In this document: piece by piece, positions 61,755 to 64,000 of the stretch
Numbering within the stretch: the first letter of the stretch is position 1
Layout of the letters: each line of letters opens with the position of its first letter
Source: Hyphomicrobium_A sp964493785
Lineage (GTDB): Bacteria > Pseudomonadota > Alphaproteobacteria > Rhizobiales > Hyphomicrobiaceae
NCBI GenBank assembly: GCA_964493785.1
Contig: CAZBPM010000003.1
Coordinates: 62,001-126,000, forward strand
Direction of reading: 5' to 3'
Length of the DNA stretch: 64,000 bases
Program-made: the position numbers and the translations under genes
Notes under the pieces: generated by a model
Databases searched by the model: none
What the model was told of the DNA's origin: nothing
The model's input: only the letters and a program-made list of their open reading frames with translations

Positions 61755-62354
61755 CAAGAGTGGCCAGCCGCTCAGGGTCAGCTGCCCGCACTTCGACCGG
61801 TCGCGCCCCCGTAGCCGACATGGTGGCAAAGCATTGCGCGTGGCGGATAGTACCGCGTCGACTTCCGCTTGTGGGACATCGCGCCTACCGCGCACGATCG
61901 ATTGTGATCGCGGCTGTGCCCCGTTCCTGGCCCTTTGCCGACATGCGGCGTGGAAATCGCGATGACCGCTTGTGGCCACTTTGCAGACGTCGGCGCTCAG
62001 ATCGTCGGCGGGAAGTTAGAGCAGCCAAGTCGTGCATCTGCAAAGTTAGCCAGACCAGGTGGTGCTCCAGGTTAGCCAACGGCGTCGGGTCTTCTGTTCT
62101 TTGAGATTGTCGATGAAGGAACGGGATACCGTGAGTGGCGGTGTGCCCCGTTGTTGGTGAGGTGAAGTGAATTTCAATTATTGGCTAACCAGCGGCTTGG
62201 GAGTAGCGGCAGGGAGCCGGTAACAAGAGGGTTTTAGCCAGCTATCTTGGTGCAGCAAGGTTAGCCAGCGAGGCGGTAAGTCTTTGCTATATATTGCCAA
62301 GGATTGGTGGCTAACCTGCTCGAAAACGCCCGTAAATACTGGAATCTGGAGATT
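61755..62354. other. Right end of the island: integrase arm-type repeats, no gene
   Basis: About 600 bp with no supported gene. Contains GGTTAGCCA-type repeats: AGTTAGCCAG at 62044-62053, GGTTAGCCA at 62070-62078, TGGCTAACC at 62182-62190, TTTTAGCCAG at 62231-62241, GGTTAGCCAG at 62259-62268 and TGGCTAACC at 62308-62316. The attR core starts 38 bp after the last copy. The motif matches that at the left end. Confidence 0.6.
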
Positions 62355-62369
62355 CCCTCGGCTCCACCA
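62355..62369 (+). repeat. attR core repeat
   Basis: Exact copy of CCCTCGGCTCCACCA from the tRNA-Ala 3' end. Preceded by GATT as in the tRNA, with one C fewer in the C-run. Sequence after it (hairpin-rich, with TTCGCTCACGCG repeated at 62373-62384 and 62456-62467) is presumably the original tRNA downstream flank. Confidence 0.85.
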
Positions 62370-62605
62370 TTATTCGCTCACGCGCCTGATGGGCGCTCCG
62401 CGGGGGCGGCGCTAAGCGCCGGGTCGCCTTGCGACCTGAGCCCTCCGGGCTGAAGTTCGCTCACGCGACGATTTTTGCTCACTCCCAGATAAGTCGCGCG
62501 ATTTATCTTCCCTGGAGATCAGTTGCATGGGGGCATGTACTGATCGGAGAAAGCCGTTAAAATGCCGGCGAAGGGGCAAGGGCGGTGGGTACCTGGAGGG
62601 TCAAG

Positions 62606-63004
62606 ATGGCGGCTGATGTCGACGCCGTGGTAGCGGCGCTGCGCGTCGTTTTGGACGAAGCCCAAAAGAGCGAAGAGCCATTCTGGAAGGTCGAGTCCGC
62701 CAACCGCTGGATCGGCCAGATGCCGCGTTCGTGGAGCGGGCGCTGGCGCAAGCTGATCCTCAAGGGCGATGTGAGCGGCGATGCGCGCCGGGAAGAGTTC
62801 GTGGCGCACGTGCGGGCCGTCCTGGCTTTCCTGGAAATGGACCAGTTGCAGAGCCCCCCGCGCGGCAAATGGTGGCCGCTGCCGCGACGCAACCGCGGAT
62901 CGGTGGTTCCGGCCGGCGCCAACCCTACGGTGGCGAATGCGCCCTCGCCGGCGCGTCCGGTGAACCTGCTGCGGGTCCGCAAGCCGATGCCGGGCTTGCA
63001 CTGA
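62606..63004 (+). CDS. Small conserved hypothetical protein
   Basis: A 132-aa protein starting MAADVDAVVAALRVVLDEAQ. The N-terminal 80 residues are helical and contain paired Trp residues (SANRWIGQMPRSWSGRWRKL); the C-terminus is Pro/Arg-rich and likely disordered. GGAGGG at 62595-62600 fixes the ATG. Function unknown. It is the first gene outside the island. Confidence 0.65.
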   Translation: MAADVDAVVAALRVVLDEAQKSEEPFWKVESANRWIGQMPRSWSGRWRKLILKGDVSGDARREEFVAHVRAVLAFLEMDQLQSPPRGKWWPLPRRNRGSVVPAGANPTVANAPSPARPVNLLRVRKPMPGLH

Positions 63005-63179
63005 CACCCGTCGCTCCGGGGCGACCTGCATAATTTTGCGCCCATGGGAAGCGCTGTTCCTTAAGGAACAGCGCCAACGATAGCGGCCGTGCAAATTCGG
63101 CAAGGTCTGCAATCCCATGAGCCTCAGCCAGCGCAACCAGATCACCAGCGTCGGCCTCGCCACAACAACCGGGGAAGAC

Positions 63180-64000
63180 ATGGTCCGTACTATCCCCGCA
63201 ACACGGAGGGACGCGTCGTTCCTCTCGGGCGGCGTCACCTGTCGTGCGTGGGTGTTCGAACCCACGTCCGCTACCTCAGCTTCCGCTCCGTGCATCGTCA
63301 TGGCGCACGGGCTCGGCGGCACGCGCGCAGCGTCGCTCGAGCCTTACGCCCAACGCTTCGCGGCCGAGGGATTCTTCGTGGTCGTGTTCGACTATCGCGG
63401 CCTTGGCTCCAGCGACGGAGAGCCGCGCCAGATCGTCTCCCCCAAGCGCCAGCTCGATGACTGGCAGGCGGCGATAGAGTTCGCGCGCGGCCTGCCCGGC
63501 GTCGATGCGCGGCGCATCGGCCTATGGGGAACATCGCTCTCAGGGGGACACGTGATCGTGGCGGCCGGGCGCGATCACGGCGTCGCCGCCATTGCCGCGC
63601 AGTGCCCGATGCTCGACGGAATGGCGAGCGCGCAGATGGCGGTGAAGCGCGGCAGTGCCCGCGGATTTCTGCAACGGCTGATTGCTGCGTTGAAGGACGT
63701 GGCGGCAGCTGCAGCCGGACTTTCGCCTCACTACATTCCGCTCGTTGCGCGACGCGGAGAACTTGGCGTGATGGCGTCCGACGAGGCGTATGCCGGATGC
63801 CTCGCCATCGTGCCACCAGATTGGCGAAACGAGGTCGCAGCACGCGTTCTGTTCAGCCTGCCGATGTATCGGCCGGTTCGTCTTGCGCGGGGCGTCAAGT
63901 GTCCCACGCTGCTGATCGCCTGCGCGGACGACACCATGGTTTCTGCCGGAGCGGCGGCGGAGTGCGCCGCAATGATCGGCGAGAAGGCGCGGCTCGTGGT
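63180..64000 (+). CDS. Alpha/beta hydrolase (partial, C-terminus beyond window)
   Basis: Serine hydrolase of the alpha/beta-fold superfamily. The 273 visible residues include VMAHGLGGTRAASLEPYAQR (oxyanion region), FVVVFDYRGLGSSDGEPRQI, the nucleophile elbow IGLWGTSLSGGHVIVAAG, and a late strand CPTLLIACADDTMVSAGAAA that carries the acid residue. The catalytic His lies beyond the window. The ATG at 63180 has GGGGAAG just upstream; an in-frame ATG at 63117 is possible. Substrate unknown. Confidence 0.88.
   Translation, partial: MVRTIPATRRDASFLSGGVTCRAWVFEPTSATSASAPCIVMAHGLGGTRAASLEPYAQRFAAEGFFVVVFDYRGLGSSDGEPRQIVSPKRQLDDWQAAIEFARGLPGVDARRIGLWGTSLSGGHVIVAAGRDHGVAAIAAQCPMLDGMASAQMAVKRGSARGFLQRLIAALKDVAAAAAGLSPHYIPLVARRGELGVMASDEAYAGCLAIVPPDWRNEVAARVLFSLPMYRPVRLARGVKCPTLLIACADDTMVSAGAAAECAAMIGEKARLV

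Larger units (their letters stand above)
26701..62369. mobile_element. tRNA-Ala-integrated genomic island (about 35.7 kb)
   Basis: Bounded by the exact direct repeat CCCTCGGCTCCACCA at the tRNA 3' end (26701-26715) and at 62355-62369. Inside are a tyrosine integrase, two excisionase-like HTH genes, a serine resolvase, defence-like genes, a type I secretion cassette and accessory metabolic genes. Copies of GGTTAGCCA cluster within 400 bp of each end. Core-like sequence resumes after 62369. No conjugation genes or phage structural genes were recognised, so it is probably an integrative element that needs help to move, or a decayed one. Confidence 0.8.

Noticed and set aside
62395..62450. Hairpins after attR, considered as a terminator
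   Set aside because: GGCGCT/AGCGCC and GGTCGC/GCGACC stems have no T-run; they look like ordinary GC-rich intergenic palindromes.

Overview
The window is GC-rich alphaproteobacterial DNA, most likely from a serine-cycle methylotroph of the Hyphomicrobium type (order Hyphomicrobiales). The main evidence is a contiguous serine-cycle block at 2,964-10,528: serine-glyoxylate aminotransferase, malyl-CoA lyase, both malate thiokinase subunits and a divergent PEP carboxylase. A LuxR-type regulator with a degenerate receiver domain precedes it and a strong terminator closes it.

The chromosomal core runs from 1 to about 26,640. It starts with a DMT-type exporter (cut by the window edge) and a zinc CDF exporter, then the serine-cycle block. 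After it come an exported duplicated-domain protein, a membrane-anchored polysaccharide-lyase-like protein, an HtrA-type protease, a membrane SNase/sunset-domain protein and a short-form cytochrome bd oxidase (cydAB). A eukaryotic-like phosphosignalling module follows (Ser/Thr kinase with WD40 repeats, two FHA proteins, PP2C phosphatase), then yifB/comM, folD, a DUF167 gene and yggT. The core ends at tRNA-Ala(CGC).

A genomic island of about 35.7 kb sits at the 3' end of that tRNA. It is bounded by an exact 15-bp direct repeat (26,701-26,715 and 62,355-62,369), and copies of GGTTAGCCA, probably integrase arm sites, cluster just inside both ends. The left part (27.3-36.9 kb) looks like a defence island: an orphan protein with a membrane tail, an RxxxxH HEPN protein, an AbiV-like protein, a PD-(D/E)XK-like nuclease with a SEC-C tail, and a DUF2158 gene followed by a caspase-Ski2/Hel308-like helicase fusion. 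The middle (37.0-39.4 kb) holds a serine resolvase, two related excisionase-like HTH genes and a tyrosine integrase. Next is a type I secretion cassette (40.2-45.7 kb) with two glycine/aspartate-rich repeat proteins, an ABC exporter that appears frameshifted near its N-terminus, and an HlyD-type adaptor. The right part (46.2-61.8 kb) is accessory metabolism, much of it exported: a lipase-like membrane protein, DUF2254 protein, glycosyltransferase, Tat beta-carbonic anhydrase, cupin, a formylglycine-generating enzyme beside an arylsulfatase with a C-T-P-G-R site, a HAD phosphatase, a Tat transthyretin-like protein, a ferric-reductase-like membrane protein and an FAD monooxygenase. A TrkH C-terminal remnant lies between genes.

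Beyond the right att repeat the core resumes with a small conserved protein and an alpha/beta hydrolase cut by the window end. The strongest candidates for an undescribed system are the caspase-helicase fusion with its DUF2158 partner and the type I secretion repeat-protein cassette. No CRISPR array, rRNA gene or intact IS transposase was seen. All assignments come from reading the sequence; no database search was run.
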